Assembly (NCBI GenBank): GCA_945882215.1
Contig: CAMCWM010000004.1
Span: forward strand, 1 to 64,000
DNA length: 64,000 nucleotides
Direction of reading: 5' to 3'
Origin: Akkermansia muciniphila
GTDB lineage: Bacteria > Verrucomicrobiota > Verrucomicrobiia > Verrucomicrobiales > Verrucomicrobiaceae
Made by a program: the position numbers and the translations under genes. Under the pieces are notes generated by a model that worked only from the letters and a program-made list of their open reading frames with translations, made no database searches and was not told where the DNA came from. How positions within the stretch are numbered: position 1 is the first letter of the stretch; the number at the start of each line of letters is the position of its first letter. Positions 21,405 through 30,585 of this stretch are shown piece after piece.

Positions 21405-22046
21405 ATGAAAACCACCCTTCTTCTCGTCAGTCTGCTTCTAGGTGCCACCCTGCACGCCCGCACTTGGACCGAAGCCTCCTCCGGCCGCTCGGTCGAGGCG
21501 GATTTTGTCCGCGTGGAGGGTGAGACTGTTGTCATGCGCATGTCGAATGGATCAACGACCCAGTTCCCCATCGCCCGGCTGAGTGCTGCGGATCAGGAAT
21601 TCATCAAGCAGCAGGCCGGTGCGCCGTCCAGCAGTTCAACCAAAACCACCAGCGCATCAGTCGAGAAAACCGATGCCTCCCAGAGCAGCAGCAAAGATGA
21701 CGTGAAGAAGCAACTGCTCGGCACCTGGGACGGTTACATGGCCGACAGCGATGGCTCGAAGCATGGCGACATCCGCCTTGTCATCACCGAGGACAAAATC
21801 ACCGCCTCCAATCCACAGGGCAATCGTGAGATGGGCGCGGGCACCTACAAGATCTCAGGCAAGCGCATCGACGCCACCGGCACAGAAGGCCAGTTCTCGG
21901 GCAAAAAATACGAAGGCATCTTCGATCTCGACGGCAAAACGCTGAAGTGGTGCTCGGCGAACGATAATCCGAACTCCAGCCGCCCCAGCAAACTGCAAAC
22001 CAACACCCAGTCCGGCCAGTTTCTGATGGTGCTGGAGAAGAAATAA
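21405..22046 (+). CDS. Exported SHD1-domain protein with TIGR03067-like C-terminus
   Basis: A 213-aa protein with signal peptide MKTTLLLVSLLLGATLHA. The SHD1-like beta module follows at about 20-68 (RTWTEASSGRSVEADFVRV, then MSNGSTTQFPIARLSAADQEFI), a small domain common in Planctomycetes and Verrucomicrobia. A Ser/Thr/Lys-rich linker leads to a C-terminal domain starting LLGTWDGYMADSDG and containing ITASNPQGNREMGAGTYKI. That resembles the TIGR03067 lipocalin-like family of unknown function. It is probably monocistronic: gaps of 65 bp before and 30 bp after separate it from unrelated genes. The molecular function is unknown. Confidence 0.75.
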   Translation: MKTTLLLVSLLLGATLHARTWTEASSGRSVEADFVRVEGETVVMRMSNGSTTQFPIARLSAADQEFIKQQAGAPSSSSTKTTSASVEKTDASQSSSKDDVKKQLLGTWDGYMADSDGSKHGDIRLVITEDKITASNPQGNREMGAGTYKISGKRIDATGTEGQFSGKKYEGIFDLDGKTLKWCSANDNPNSSRPSKLQTNTQSGQFLMVLEKK

Positions 22047-22076
22047 CGGTTTTCACGGGCTGCATCGCCGCGTTTC

Positions 22077-22757
22077 ATGGCCTTCATGCGCCTCCTCGTC
22101 GTCGAAGATGAAATCAAAGTGGCCCGCTTCATCGAGCGCGGGCTGCGGGAGGAAGGTTTCATCGTTGAAACAGCACCCGATGGCGAGTCCGGCCTCACCA
22201 AAGCCCGCAGTGGCGCTTTCGACCTCGTCATCCTCGATGTGATGCTCCCGGAGCGCGATGGATTCTCCGTGCTGCGTGAGTTGCGTGCCTCCGGTATGTC
22301 CACCCGTGTGTTGATGCTCACCGCGCGTGATGGCGTGGGAGATCGCGTGCAGGGACTCGACCTTGGTGCGGATGATTACCTCGTGAAGCCTTTCGCCTTC
22401 GCCGAACTGCTCGCTCGCGTTCGCGCATTGCTCAGGCGAAGTGTTTCAGAAGAGGCACAGCTTCTCCACGCGGCCGATTTGCAGGTGGATCTGCGCACGC
22501 GGCGTGTCACACGCGGCGGGCAGCTTGTGACGCTTTCCACGAAGGAATTGGGCGTGCTCGCGCATCTGCTGCGCCGTGTTGGGAATGTGGTCACACGTTC
22601 CGAACTGGCGGAAACGGTGTGGGAAGACCTGCCGAACACGCCGAGCAACGTCATCGAAGTCACCGTTTACCATCTGCGCGAAAAGATAGATCGTGGCTTC
22701 ACGCCAGCGCTCATCCAAACCGTGCGCGGCGCGGGTTACCTGCTGCAACCATCATGA
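22077..22757 (+). CDS. OmpR-family response regulator
   Basis: A 226-aa two-domain regulator. The receiver domain opens RLLVVEDEIKVARFIERGL with the acidic pair. The phospho-acceptor Asp is in LVILDVMLPERDG, the conserved Thr in VLMLTARDG and the Lys in DDYLVKPFAFAEL. A winged-helix DNA-binding domain follows (LSTKELGVLAHLLRR, then VTVYHLREKID and TVRGAGYLL). The start could be 22077 or the Met at 22086 directly before RLLVVEDE. The stop overlaps the start of the kinase gene by 4 bp. It resembles the CusR/CzcR/QseB group, but no metal-resistance genes adjoin it, so the regulon is unknown. Confidence 0.93.
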   Translation: MAFMRLLVVEDEIKVARFIERGLREEGFIVETAPDGESGLTKARSGAFDLVILDVMLPERDGFSVLRELRASGMSTRVLMLTARDGVGDRVQGLDLGADDYLVKPFAFAELLARVRALLRRSVSEEAQLLHAADLQVDLRTRRVTRGGQLVTLSTKELGVLAHLLRRVGNVVTRSELAETVWEDLPNTPSNVIEVTVYHLREKIDRGFTPALIQTVRGAGYLLQPS

Positions 22758-24148
22758 AATCCCTCCGCGCCCGACTTTTCATCAGCTTCACCGCGCTGCT
22801 GCTGGCAGCACTGCTGATGTTTGGCGTCATCGTGTGGCTCGTGGCGCGGGAGGCGATGACGAATGATGTCGATGATTTCCTGCGGTCCAAAGCGATGCTG
22901 CTGGGGAGGGTGGTGACGCCGATGCGGAATCGGATCGAGCCGTGGATCGAGCAGGAACTGCAGGTGCAGGAGCGCCACTTCATGCTGCAAGTCTTTGCTG
23001 CGGACGGCAGCATGGCGGGCAAATCGAGTAATCTCGCCCATGCGATCCCACTGAGCGACGAAGCACGCCGCTCAGAGCATCCCGCCGGCAATGCAGTGAT
23101 CGAGACTCTGCATGCGGATGGCCGCGCCTACCGCGTCGCCACGCATCCACGGCGTGATTTGTGGGGCGATCCGGTGGTGCTGTATGCACAGGCTTTGATG
23201 CCGCTGGACGCCGTGCAGGCTCGTGAGCGGCGACTGCTCGCATGGCTCGTGAGCGGCGGTGTCGCGATGCTCGCCGCTGGGGCTGTCGCGGCGTGGTCCT
23301 TAAGCCGTCAGTGGCTGCGCTCTGTTTCCCATCTGGAGGAAGCCGCACGCGGACTCAGCACGTCCGAACTCGGCAAACGACGTCTCTTTGTGCCGTCCGA
23401 CGATGCTGAGCTTTCCGCGCTAGCGAATTCATTCAATCACCTGCTCGACCGTCTCGAAGCCGCGCACACGACGCAGCAGCGCTTCACCGCCGATGCCTCG
23501 CACGAGCTGCGCACGCCGCTCACCGTGCTGCGTGGGGAGATCGAAGTGGCGTTGCGCAAACCACGCGCCGCTGAGGAATACCGCGAGGTGCTCGTCAGCA
23601 ACAAGGAGGAGATCGAACGCCTCTCCCGCCTCACGGAAAACATGCTCGCACTGGCTCATGTCGATGTCGGCGATGCCATCACGCAGCGCGAGCTGGTGAA
23701 TGTGAGCGAGCTTTGCTCTGGCGTGGCCGCCAGGTTGCAAAACCTCGCCACGGAGCGCCAGATCACGCTCCATCACGAAGACACCACCACCGAACCGCTC
23801 AGTGTGAACGGCGACCGCATCGCGCTGGAGCGTGTGATGACCAATCTCGTCGAAAATGCCGTGCGCTACTCACCCGGGGGTGAAAACGTGACCGTGCGAG
23901 TCTCCAAATCACCGCCGTGGATCGAGATTCAAGTCATCGATACTGGCGGCGGCATCGCGCCCGAGCATCTGCCACATTTGTTCGAGCGCTTCTACCGCGT
24001 GGACAAGGCACGCTCACGTTCCCATGGCGGCAGCGGCCTGGGGTTGTCGATTGTAAAAGCGTTGGTGGAGGCGCATGACGGCAGCGTGGGTGTCACGAGC
24101 CAGATCGGCCACGGCAGCACCTTCACCGTGCGTCTGCCAGCGGCTTGA
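22754..24148 (+). CDS. Sensor histidine kinase (partner of the OmpR-type regulator)
   Basis: The ATG at 22754 overlaps the regulator stop (ATGA), so the pair is translationally coupled. The 464-aa protein has an N-terminal membrane helix (FISFTALLLAALLMFGVIVWLV), a periplasmic segment of about 130 residues, a second helix (LLAWLVSGGVAMLAAGAVAAW), a HAMP domain, the phospho-His in ASHELRTPLTVLRGEIEVAL, and an ATPase domain with the N-box VMTNLVENAVRYSP, G1 DTGGGI and G2 GGSGLGLSIV. This is the heavy-metal-sensor-like (CusS) architecture. Its stimulus is not evident. The 3' end overlaps the convergent membrane-protein gene by 26 bp. Confidence 0.92.
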   Translation: MKSLRARLFISFTALLLAALLMFGVIVWLVAREAMTNDVDDFLRSKAMLLGRVVTPMRNRIEPWIEQELQVQERHFMLQVFAADGSMAGKSSNLAHAIPLSDEARRSEHPAGNAVIETLHADGRAYRVATHPRRDLWGDPVVLYAQALMPLDAVQARERRLLAWLVSGGVAMLAAGAVAAWSLSRQWLRSVSHLEEAARGLSTSELGKRRLFVPSDDAELSALANSFNHLLDRLEAAHTTQQRFTADASHELRTPLTVLRGEIEVALRKPRAAEEYREVLVSNKEEIERLSRLTENMLALAHVDVGDAITQRELVNVSELCSGVAARLQNLATERQITLHHEDTTTEPLSVNGDRIALERVMTNLVENAVRYSPGGENVTVRVSKSPPWIEIQVIDTGGGIAPEHLPHLFERFYRVDKARSRSHGGSGLGLSIVKALVEAHDGSVGVTSQIGHGSTFTVRLPAA

Positions 24149-24596
24149 GCTTCTTCACGCTCCGCACCGCGAGCAGGAAAACCACGATGATGCCCAGACC
24201 GATGGCATTTTCTCGAAACGATGGTGGAAACACGAGCACATAGCCCGCGTCCTTCACCAGCGCCGCGAAGCTGGAGACGCAAAATGGCATCAAAAACAGA
24301 CGGAACACCACCCACGGGTCCATCTTCGTCACAGCGCCGGATGAAGACCTTGTGCTGAGAATCAGCGCCGCGCCGATGATGCCGCTCAGCCCGAGCGAGG
24401 TGACCCAGATTCGCGGCGCGGCGTCGAAATGATGGGTGATGCTCACCACCCACCAGATGAAGTAACACCAAAGAATGATGCGGCCCATGGAGAGGTTTTG
24501 GAGATAGCGGATGAGGGGCATGCGCAGATGGTGAAGCGCTTCGCGTGCCATGTCGAGCGCCTCCCGATCCGTCGGCGTGCTGACGCCCGCCGCCAC
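24123..24596 (-). CDS. Conserved small membrane protein of unknown function
   Basis: A 157-aa protein with four predicted membrane helices (MGRIILWCYFIWWVVSITHHF; SLGLSGIIGAALIL; FRLFLMPFCVSSFAALV; AIGLGIIVVFLLAV). The cytoplasmic N-terminus carries LRMPLIRYLQNLS. I do not recognise a named family. The start may be 24596, 24551 or 24521, all in-frame ATGs. It is convergent with the histidine kinase gene, the stops overlapping by 26 bp. It lies downstream of the DUF1501 gene with a 28-bp gap, so it may be co-transcribed with the DUF1553-DUF1501 pair. Confidence 0.7.
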   Translation of the reverse strand: MAAGVSTPTDREALDMAREALHHLRMPLIRYLQNLSMGRIILWCYFIWWVVSITHHFDAAPRIWVTSLGLSGIIGAALILSTRSSSGAVTKMDPWVVFRLFLMPFCVSSFAALVKDAGYVLVFPPSFRENAIGLGIIVVFLLAVRSVKKLKPLADAR

Positions 24597-24624
24597 GCAG
24601 TTTTTCGCCGAGCGTCCCCAGGAC

Positions 24625-26046
24625 TCACGTCAGCAAGTCCTTCACCACCTTCGTCGGCTCCACGCCGGTGAGTTTGAAATCCAATCCCTGAGAGCGGAAG
24701 GTGAAGCGTTCGTGATCAATGCCGAGCTGGTGCATCACCGTCGCGTGCAGATCGCGGACGTGGACGGGATTTTCGGCCACGTTGTAGCTGAAGTCGTCCG
24801 TCGCGCCGTAAGTCGTGCCCGGTTTCACACCGCCGCCGGCCATCCACATCGTGAAGCAGCGCGGATGATGATCGCGTCCGGCTTCGGGGCTGTCCCACTT
24901 GCCTTGTCCAGCGACGCCGCGACCGAATTCGCCGCCCCAGATGACGAGCGTGTCATCCAGCAGGCCGCGTTGCTTCAAATCTTTGATCAAAGCCGCGCTC
25001 GGCTGGTCCGTGTCGCGACAACGCGCGGTACACCAGCTCGGCAGACGGCTGTGATGGTCCCAGTCGGGATGGAAGAGCTGGATGAAGCGTACGCCGCGCT
25101 CGGCGAGACGACGCGCGAGGATGCAATTCGCCGCGTAACTGCCCGCACGCCGCGAATCCGGCCCGTACATCTCGAACACATGATCCGGTTCGTCGCCGAG
25201 GTCCGTCAGCTCCGGCACACTGGCCTGCATGCGGTAGGCCATCTCATACTGGCGGATGCGCGTGGTGATCTCCGGGTCCTGCGTTTGCTCAAAACGCATC
25301 TGATTCAGCTCCGCGAGGCCATCCAACATGCCACGACGAAGGTGACGCGGCAGACCCTCGGGATCGGTGAGATAAAGCACAGGGTCTTTCGAGTTGCGCA
25401 GCTTCACGCCTTGATAACGGCTCGGCAGGAAGCCGCTGCCCCAGTAGTGATCGTAAAGCGGCTGATCGCTCGGGCGTTGCATCTTCGAGATGAGCACGAG
25501 GTAGTCCGGCAAGTTGCGGTTCAAACTGCCGAGGCCGTAGCTGATCCACGCACCCATGCTCGGCCGGCCGGGAAGCTGGTGGCCGGTCAAAAACTGCGTC
25601 ATCGCCGGCGCGTGGTTGATTTGATCCGTCGTCATCGACTTGATGAAACACAAATCGTCCGCCACGCCCTGCAAATGCGGCAGCCACTCACTAATGGTCG
25701 CACCGCTCTGGCCGCAACGAGAGAATTTCGTGATCCCGGGCAGGATAAGCTGCTTCTGGTTCGCCGTCATCGTCGTGAGCCGTTGTCCCTGGCGCACGCT
25801 TTCCGGCAATTCCTTGCCCGCCCACGGCATGAGGCCCGGCTTGTGATCAAACAGCTCAAGCTGCGAAGGCCCGCCCGATTGCGTGAGGAAAATGACGCGC
25901 TTCGCCTTCGGCGCGAAATGCGGCAGCGAGGGCAATCCTATCATTTCTTGCTGCGCCATCGAGTTCAGCGCCATCGCGCCGACGGAGACGCCGGTGCATT
26001 GGCCGAGGAAATAGCGGCGTGTGGTGTTGAGAGATGATTCACTCAT
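24625..26046 (-). CDS. DUF1501 Tat-exported protein
   Basis: A 473-aa member of DUF1501. It starts with a twin-arginine signal (TTRRYFLGQCTGVSVGAMALNSM) and contains the family landmarks KRVIFLTQSGGPSQLELFDHKPGL, MGAWISYGLGSLN, DTLVIWGGEFGR and DHHPRCFTMWMAGGGVKPG. The fold belongs to the alkaline-phosphatase/sulfatase superfamily, but no biochemical function is established. Its start overlaps the end of the DUF1553 gene by 8 bp. This DUF1553-DUF1501 pair recurs throughout Planctomycetes and Verrucomicrobia, where it is thought to act in degradation of complex polymers. The protein is expected in the periplasm. Confidence 0.93.
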   Translation of the reverse strand: MSESSLNTTRRYFLGQCTGVSVGAMALNSMAQQEMIGLPSLPHFAPKAKRVIFLTQSGGPSQLELFDHKPGLMPWAGKELPESVRQGQRLTTMTANQKQLILPGITKFSRCGQSGATISEWLPHLQGVADDLCFIKSMTTDQINHAPAMTQFLTGHQLPGRPSMGAWISYGLGSLNRNLPDYLVLISKMQRPSDQPLYDHYWGSGFLPSRYQGVKLRNSKDPVLYLTDPEGLPRHLRRGMLDGLAELNQMRFEQTQDPEITTRIRQYEMAYRMQASVPELTDLGDEPDHVFEMYGPDSRRAGSYAANCILARRLAERGVRFIQLFHPDWDHHSRLPSWCTARCRDTDQPSAALIKDLKQRGLLDDTLVIWGGEFGRGVAGQGKWDSPEAGRDHHPRCFTMWMAGGGVKPGTTYGATDDFSYNVAENPVHVRDLHATVMHQLGIDHERFTFRSQGLDFKLTGVEPTKVVKDLLT

Positions 26047-28930
26047 GAGTGATGGCTTCGTCGAGATTAAGCACCAGACTGGCCACCAGCGTGTGCGCGG
26101 CGAGTTCGGGCGTGGCTTGCAGTTTGCGGGCGTCTTCGGGGTGAGCGCGGTAATGCGTCAAAGCGCGGTCGAGTTCGCGTTGGAGCACGGCGAGTTCCTT
26201 CGCGGTCGCCTGGCGCGTCAAAACGGCCCGGTAGAGCAGTTGCAGCCGTTCATCGCTCTTTGCGGCCAGCATCCGCTTGGCGAGGGCTTGAGAGGCTTCC
26301 ATCATCGTCTCGTCATTCAACAGCGTGAGCGCTTGCAGCGGTGTGTTCGTGCGCGTCATGGCCACCTCGCACACGCGGCGCTGCGCGCTGTCGAACAAGA
26401 ACGTCGGCGCGATGCTGCGACGCCAGAAGGCATACAGCGTGCGGCGATGCTGCGCCGCGCCCTGGCTTGGCTCATAAGTGAAGCGGCCCATGAAAATCTC
26501 CTCCCACACGCCCTCCGGCTGATGCGGCCGCACCGGTGGGCCGCCGAGCGCGGAGTTCAGCAAGCCGGAGGATGCGAGCGCCGCATCGCGAATCATCCAC
26601 GCGGGGAGACGAAAGCGTGGACCGCGTGAAAGCAGGAGATTCGACGGATCAGACGGATCGGTCCGATCGGACGAGTGTTGGTAGGTTTCACTCGTCACGA
26701 TGGTCTTGATGAGGTGCTTCACGTCCCAGCCGCTCTCCATGAAATCGACGGCGAGCCAGTCGAGCAGCTCTGGATGCGTCGGGCGCTGGCCTTGGAGGCC
26801 GAAATCATCCGGCGTGCGCACCAAACCGGCGCCGAAGAGCATCTGCCACACCTGGTTCACGAACACGCGGGCCGTGAGCGGGTTCTCCTTCGACGTGATC
26901 CACTTCGCGAGGCCGATGCGGTCCTTTGCGAGGCCCTGCGGCCACGGCGCGATGGCGGCGGGCACATCGCGCTGCACCACATCGCCTTTTTTGTCCCACA
27001 CACCGCGCACCAGCACATGGGTGTCGCGTGGTTCTTTGCGCTCGGCGAGCACCATGACGTTCAATTTGCCCGCAGCGGCCTGCACCTCCTTGAGCTGCGC
27101 ATTCGCGCGATCCAGCGACGCCTTCGCGACCTGATACGGCTCATAATCCTCCAAAAACTGCGCCAGGAGCTTCTCGCGGTCGATTTGACCTTTCGCGAGC
27201 TTTTCGAGCGGTGTGGGCCCGAGCTCGCGCACGGCCGGTCCGGGCTGATCGGTCGCAGAAAGTCGGAATTTCGCGATGTTCGCGTCGCCATTCGTCGAAC
27301 GATGCCGCAACTCGAAAATCAGCTCTTCATCGCTTTCGAGCACGAGAGGCTCGGCGAGGCCGTAATGCGCGGTGTGCGGCTGATCCTTTGGAAAACCCTT
27401 CGTGGTCCAGCCATTGCGCGGGTCATCGTCGAGCGTGCCTTTCACATCGCCATACTCGCGGGCCTTGGCTTCGACTTTGGTGTCGGCGACGGCGCTTTTG
27501 ACCAGGATGTCGCGGATTTGTGAGCTGCCTTTGCGGCGCACCTGCACCTTGATGTCGGTGAGGATGAACTCGCCCGACTTACCGCGCGAGAGAGCGCCGT
27601 TTTGCGGCAGCACCTCGAGCTTCAAACCGGTGAGACGCGGCAGTTTGATCATCGAAATGAGCCGGTAGTCGTCCTGCTTCGGGTTTGGGCCGCTCGCGGT
27701 GACGCTGCCGTCTTTCGTTTGAGCGAGCTTCGTGCCCTCCTGGGATTCCACTGCGCCGAGTACGACCTGCCAGGCACTGTGATCCGGCTTAATGCGCTTC
27801 TTCTGCTCCTCCAACCACGCCGCGAAAGGCTTCTCCGCGTTCGCCTTGGCCTTTGCTTCGACGGGTTTGCGTTGTTCGACGAGCTTCTGCGATTCCTCGA
27901 CGGCCCGCTTCGCATGCGGCGACTGGTAGGGCATGTATGGCTTCGCATTCGTGCCCGCCGCGCCGTCTTCGTCGATGCTGTTGAAGAAGGCATTGAGCGC
28001 GTAGTAGTCGTGGTGCGAGATGGGATCAAACTTGTGCGTGTGACACTGGGTACAGCCGAGCGTGAGGCCGAGCCAGACGGTGCCCATCGTGTTCACGCGG
28101 TCGATGACGTAGTCGATGCGGCTTTCTTCTTTGTCGCGACCGCCTTCGCCGTTCGTCATGTGGTTGCGGTGAAAGCAGGTCGCGATTTTTTGCTCCGGTG
28201 TGGCATTCGGCAGCAGATCACCCGCGAACTGCTCCAGCGTGAACTGGTCGAAGGGTTTGTTCACGTTGAAGGACTCCACAACGTAGTCCCGCCAGGGCCA
28301 GTTCGTGCGCGTGGCGTCGGACTGGAAGCCGTCGGTGTCCGAGTAGCGGGCGGCATCGAGCCAGAACATGGCCATGCGTTCGCCGAAGTGGGGGGAGGCG
28401 AGGAGATGGGACACCTGGGAGTCATAGGAGGAATGAGACGAAGAAGGCAGGCCGGTGAGGTCGAAGGAGAGCCGGCGCAGCAATGTGTGCTCTGCGGCCT
28501 TCGGCGAGAGTGTGAGTCCTTCCCTCGCGAGGCGTGTTTTCACGAAGAAATCCACTGGATGGCCTTCGGTCTTGGCTTTGACCGGCTTTTCGAGAGACCA
28601 GTGCTTTCCCCAGGCTGTGCCTTCGGCGATCCAGCGCTTCAGCATCGCGATCTGCTCGGCTTTGAGCTTCGGTTTGTGCGACTTCGGCGGCGGCATGATC
28701 TCCTTGGGATCATCGGTGGTGATGCGCTCGATGAAATCACCCGACTTGAGCACCTCGCGCGCTCCTTCTTGAGTGTCGAGCCGCAGATCGGCTTTTCGGT
28801 GGCCTGCATCCTGGCCGTGACAGGAGAGGCAGTTGTCCGAAAGCAGCGGCAGCACCTCGCGGCTGAAGCTCACCGGCTCCGCGGCGGCGGAAGCGGTGAG
28901 ACAGAGGAGGAGAAGCAGATATTTCGACAT
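26039..28930 (-). CDS. Cytochrome c-like PSCyt1/DUF1549/DUF1553 protein
   Basis: The ATG at 28930 gives a signal peptide (MSKYLLLLLCLTASAAA); the longest frame (from 29011) adds 27 hydrophilic residues and is unlikely. Domains in order: a planctomycete cytochrome c domain with the heme motif CLSCHG in VLPLLSDNCLSCHG; DUF1549 (HPVDFFVKTRLAREGL, RRLSFDLTGLP, YSDTDGFQSDATR, GLTLGCTQCHTHKFDPI, with a CTQCH motif); a central jellyroll-like region; and DUF1553 (ITSKENPLTARVFVNQVWQMLFG; TNTPLQALTLLNDETMMEASQ). It is about 963 aa and periplasmic. It precedes and overlaps the DUF1501 gene. A short 9-bp repeat inside DUF1553 is listed separately. The enzyme activity of these proteins is unproven. Confidence 0.92.
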   Translation of the reverse strand: MSKYLLLLLCLTASAAAEPVSFSREVLPLLSDNCLSCHGQDAGHRKADLRLDTQEGAREVLKSGDFIERITTDDPKEIMPPPKSHKPKLKAEQIAMLKRWIAEGTAWGKHWSLEKPVKAKTEGHPVDFFVKTRLAREGLTLSPKAAEHTLLRRLSFDLTGLPSSSHSSYDSQVSHLLASPHFGERMAMFWLDAARYSDTDGFQSDATRTNWPWRDYVVESFNVNKPFDQFTLEQFAGDLLPNATPEQKIATCFHRNHMTNGEGGRDKEESRIDYVIDRVNTMGTVWLGLTLGCTQCHTHKFDPISHHDYYALNAFFNSIDEDGAAGTNAKPYMPYQSPHAKRAVEESQKLVEQRKPVEAKAKANAEKPFAAWLEEQKKRIKPDHSAWQVVLGAVESQEGTKLAQTKDGSVTASGPNPKQDDYRLISMIKLPRLTGLKLEVLPQNGALSRGKSGEFILTDIKVQVRRKGSSQIRDILVKSAVADTKVEAKAREYGDVKGTLDDDPRNGWTTKGFPKDQPHTAHYGLAEPLVLESDEELIFELRHRSTNGDANIAKFRLSATDQPGPAVRELGPTPLEKLAKGQIDREKLLAQFLEDYEPYQVAKASLDRANAQLKEVQAAAGKLNVMVLAERKEPRDTHVLVRGVWDKKGDVVQRDVPAAIAPWPQGLAKDRIGLAKWITSKENPLTARVFVNQVWQMLFGAGLVRTPDDFGLQGQRPTHPELLDWLAVDFMESGWDVKHLIKTIVTSETYQHSSDRTDPSDPSNLLLSRGPRFRLPAWMIRDAALASSGLLNSALGGPPVRPHQPEGVWEEIFMGRFTYEPSQGAAQHRRTLYAFWRRSIAPTFLFDSAQRRVCEVAMTRTNTPLQALTLLNDETMMEASQALAKRMLAAKSDERLQLLYRAVLTRQATAKELAVLQRELDRALTHYRAHPEDARKLQATPELAAHTLVASLVLNLDEAITHE
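26643..26673 (-). repeat. 9-bp-period, partly palindromic repeat within the DUF1553 gene
   Basis: The plus strand reads gacggatca, gacggatcg, gtccgatcg and gac: three 9-bp units sharing a CGATC/GGATC core, with the palindrome CCGATCGG at 26663-26670. The minus-strand protein reads SSDRTDPSDPSN here, a low-complexity insert just before the conserved LLLSRGPRFR. Because the unit is 9 bp, copy-number change keeps the frame. Confidence 0.6.
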
Positions 28931-29046
28931 GCGGAGCACCATGAACACACCAACGCGCCCTGAACATGCAAGGTGCGTGCATCGGCTTTGGACAATCCTG
29001 AGATTTTGCACCGTCGCGGTCGCCGACGCAGGCGTAAACCACGTCC

Positions 29047-30585
29047 ATGCCGCGTGTTTCCCGTCTCATCCTCATTCTTGGCGACCAGCTCGACTTAAAG
29101 TCGGCGGCTTTCGATGACTTTGATCCGCAGATGGACGCTATCTGGATGGCGGAGGTAGCGGGGGAATCGACCAAGGTGTGGAGCACGAAGCCGCGCATCA
29201 CGATGTTTCTCACGGCGATGCGGCATTTCCGTGAATCGCGGCGCGAGCGCGGCTGGCAGGTCATTTATCACGAGATGGGAGCGCATCCGCGTTTTGCGGA
29301 GGCGTTGAAGGCGAGTGTGACGAAGCTGAAGCCGCGGACGCTGGTGATGGCTCACGCGGGCGAGTGGAGTGTGCAGCAGGAGATCGAGAAAATGGCGGCG
29401 GAACTGAAGGTGCCGCTTGAGGTGCGCGAGGATCGGCATTTTGTCTGCACCACCGTCGAGTTCGCGAAGCATGCGGAGGGACGCAAGCAACTGCGGATGG
29501 AGTTCTTTTATCGCGAGATGCGGCAGAAGACCGGCTTCCTCATGGAGAAGGACAAGCCAGTGGGCGGGCAGTGGAACTTCGATCACGACAATCGCGGGTC
29601 GTTTGGCAAGGACGGCCCGGGTTTGCGGGTGCCACCACGTCGGTTCAAGCCGGATGCGATCACGCAGGAGGTGATCGCGATGGTGAACGAACGTTTCGCG
29701 AAGCATCCGGGCACGCTCGACGACTTCGACTGGCCGGTGACGGCGGCGGCGGCGCAAGTGGCGCTCACCGATTTCATTGAGCACCGGCTGGCGGAGTTTG
29801 GGCAGTATCAGGACGCGATGTGGACGAACGAGCCGTGGCTGTATCACTCACGTCTGAGCGCGGCGATGAATCTGAAGCTACTCGATCCGCGTGAGGTCAT
29901 CTCCGCCGCAGAGCAGGCGTGGCGTGATGGGAAAGCGCCGCTGGCGGCGGTGGAAGGATTCATCCGGCAGATCCTCGGCTGGCGCGAGTATGTGCGCGGC
30001 ATCTACTGGCGGTTCATGCCGGATTACATTGAGCGAAATGCGATGCAGGCGCACGAACCGCTGCCGGAGTTTTATTGGACGGGCGAGACGGACATGAACT
30101 GCATGCGCGATTCGATCACGCAGACGCTGCGTTACGGTTATGTGCATCACATCCAGCGGCTGATGGTCACGGGTTTGTTCGCGCTGCTCTTCGGTGTCGA
30201 TCCGAAGCGAGTGCATGAATGGTATCTCGCCGTCTATGTGGATGCCGTCGAGTGGGTGGAACTGCCGAACACGCTGGGCATGTCGCAATACGGCGACGGC
30301 GGCGTGATGGCGAGCAAGCCGTATGTGGCGAGCGGCAAATACATCCAGCGCATGAGCAATTACTGCTCCGGCTGCCGCTTTGACCCGGCGCAAAGCACGG
30401 GGCCAAAGGCCTGCCCGTTCACCACGCTTTATTGGGACTACCTGCTGCAGCATGAGCCGGTGCTGCGGCAGAACCACCGCATGAGCATGCAGGTGCGCAA
30501 TCTGGCGCGATTGGATGAATCTCAGCGTGGCGCAATTCAAGAGCAGGCAAAGCAGCTTCGGGCGGCGTATTCGAAGGCATCATGA
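29047..30585 (+). CDS. FeS-BCP-type cryptochrome/photolyase (PhrB-like)
   Basis: A 512-aa flavoprotein of the prokaryotic (6-4) photolyase / iron-sulfur cryptochrome group. The N-terminus SRLILILGDQLD is the Rossmann antenna domain typical of these proteins. FIRQILGWREYVRGIYWRFMPDY, near residues 305-327, and VDAVEWVELPNTLGMSQYGDGG form the FAD-binding region. Cysteines at 352, 440, 443 and 456 keep the same spacing as the 4Fe-4S ligands described for Agrobacterium PhrB (350, 438, 441, 454). The ATG at 29047 follows a 116-bp divergent gap shared with the DUF1553 gene. The gene heads a four-gene operon (tspO, SDR, SRPBCC) with overlapping starts. The role is repair of UV (6-4) photoproducts or blue-light signalling. 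Confidence 0.93.
   Translation: MPRVSRLILILGDQLDLKSAAFDDFDPQMDAIWMAEVAGESTKVWSTKPRITMFLTAMRHFRESRRERGWQVIYHEMGAHPRFAEALKASVTKLKPRTLVMAHAGEWSVQQEIEKMAAELKVPLEVREDRHFVCTTVEFAKHAEGRKQLRMEFFYREMRQKTGFLMEKDKPVGGQWNFDHDNRGSFGKDGPGLRVPPRRFKPDAITQEVIAMVNERFAKHPGTLDDFDWPVTAAAAQVALTDFIEHRLAEFGQYQDAMWTNEPWLYHSRLSAAMNLKLLDPREVISAAEQAWRDGKAPLAAVEGFIRQILGWREYVRGIYWRFMPDYIERNAMQAHEPLPEFYWTGETDMNCMRDSITQTLRYGYVHHIQRLMVTGLFALLFGVDPKRVHEWYLAVYVDAVEWVELPNTLGMSQYGDGGVMASKPYVASGKYIQRMSNYCSGCRFDPAQSTGPKACPFTTLYWDYLLQHEPVLRQNHRMSMQVRNLARLDESQRGAIQEQAKQLRAAYSKAS

Noticed and set aside
22754-24148. Assigning the two-component pair as CusRS copper regulators
   Set aside because: Only the general architecture matches. 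No copper export genes adjoin it and no metal ligands are evident in the periplasmic segment.
24550-26037. 495-codon plus-strand frame over the DUF1501 gene
   Set aside because: DUF1501 on the minus strand is unmistakable. The plus-strand translation is Arg/His-rich with no domain.
27602-28963. 453-codon plus-strand frame over the DUF1553 gene
   Set aside because: Shadow of the cytochrome/DUF1549 region in high-GC DNA, with no recognisable motif.
28931-29046. Inverted repeat ATGCA-N7-TGCAT as a LitR/MerR operator for the photolyase operon
   Set aside because: The arms are only 5 bp, a chance match is likely in 116 bp, and no regulator gene is present to support it.
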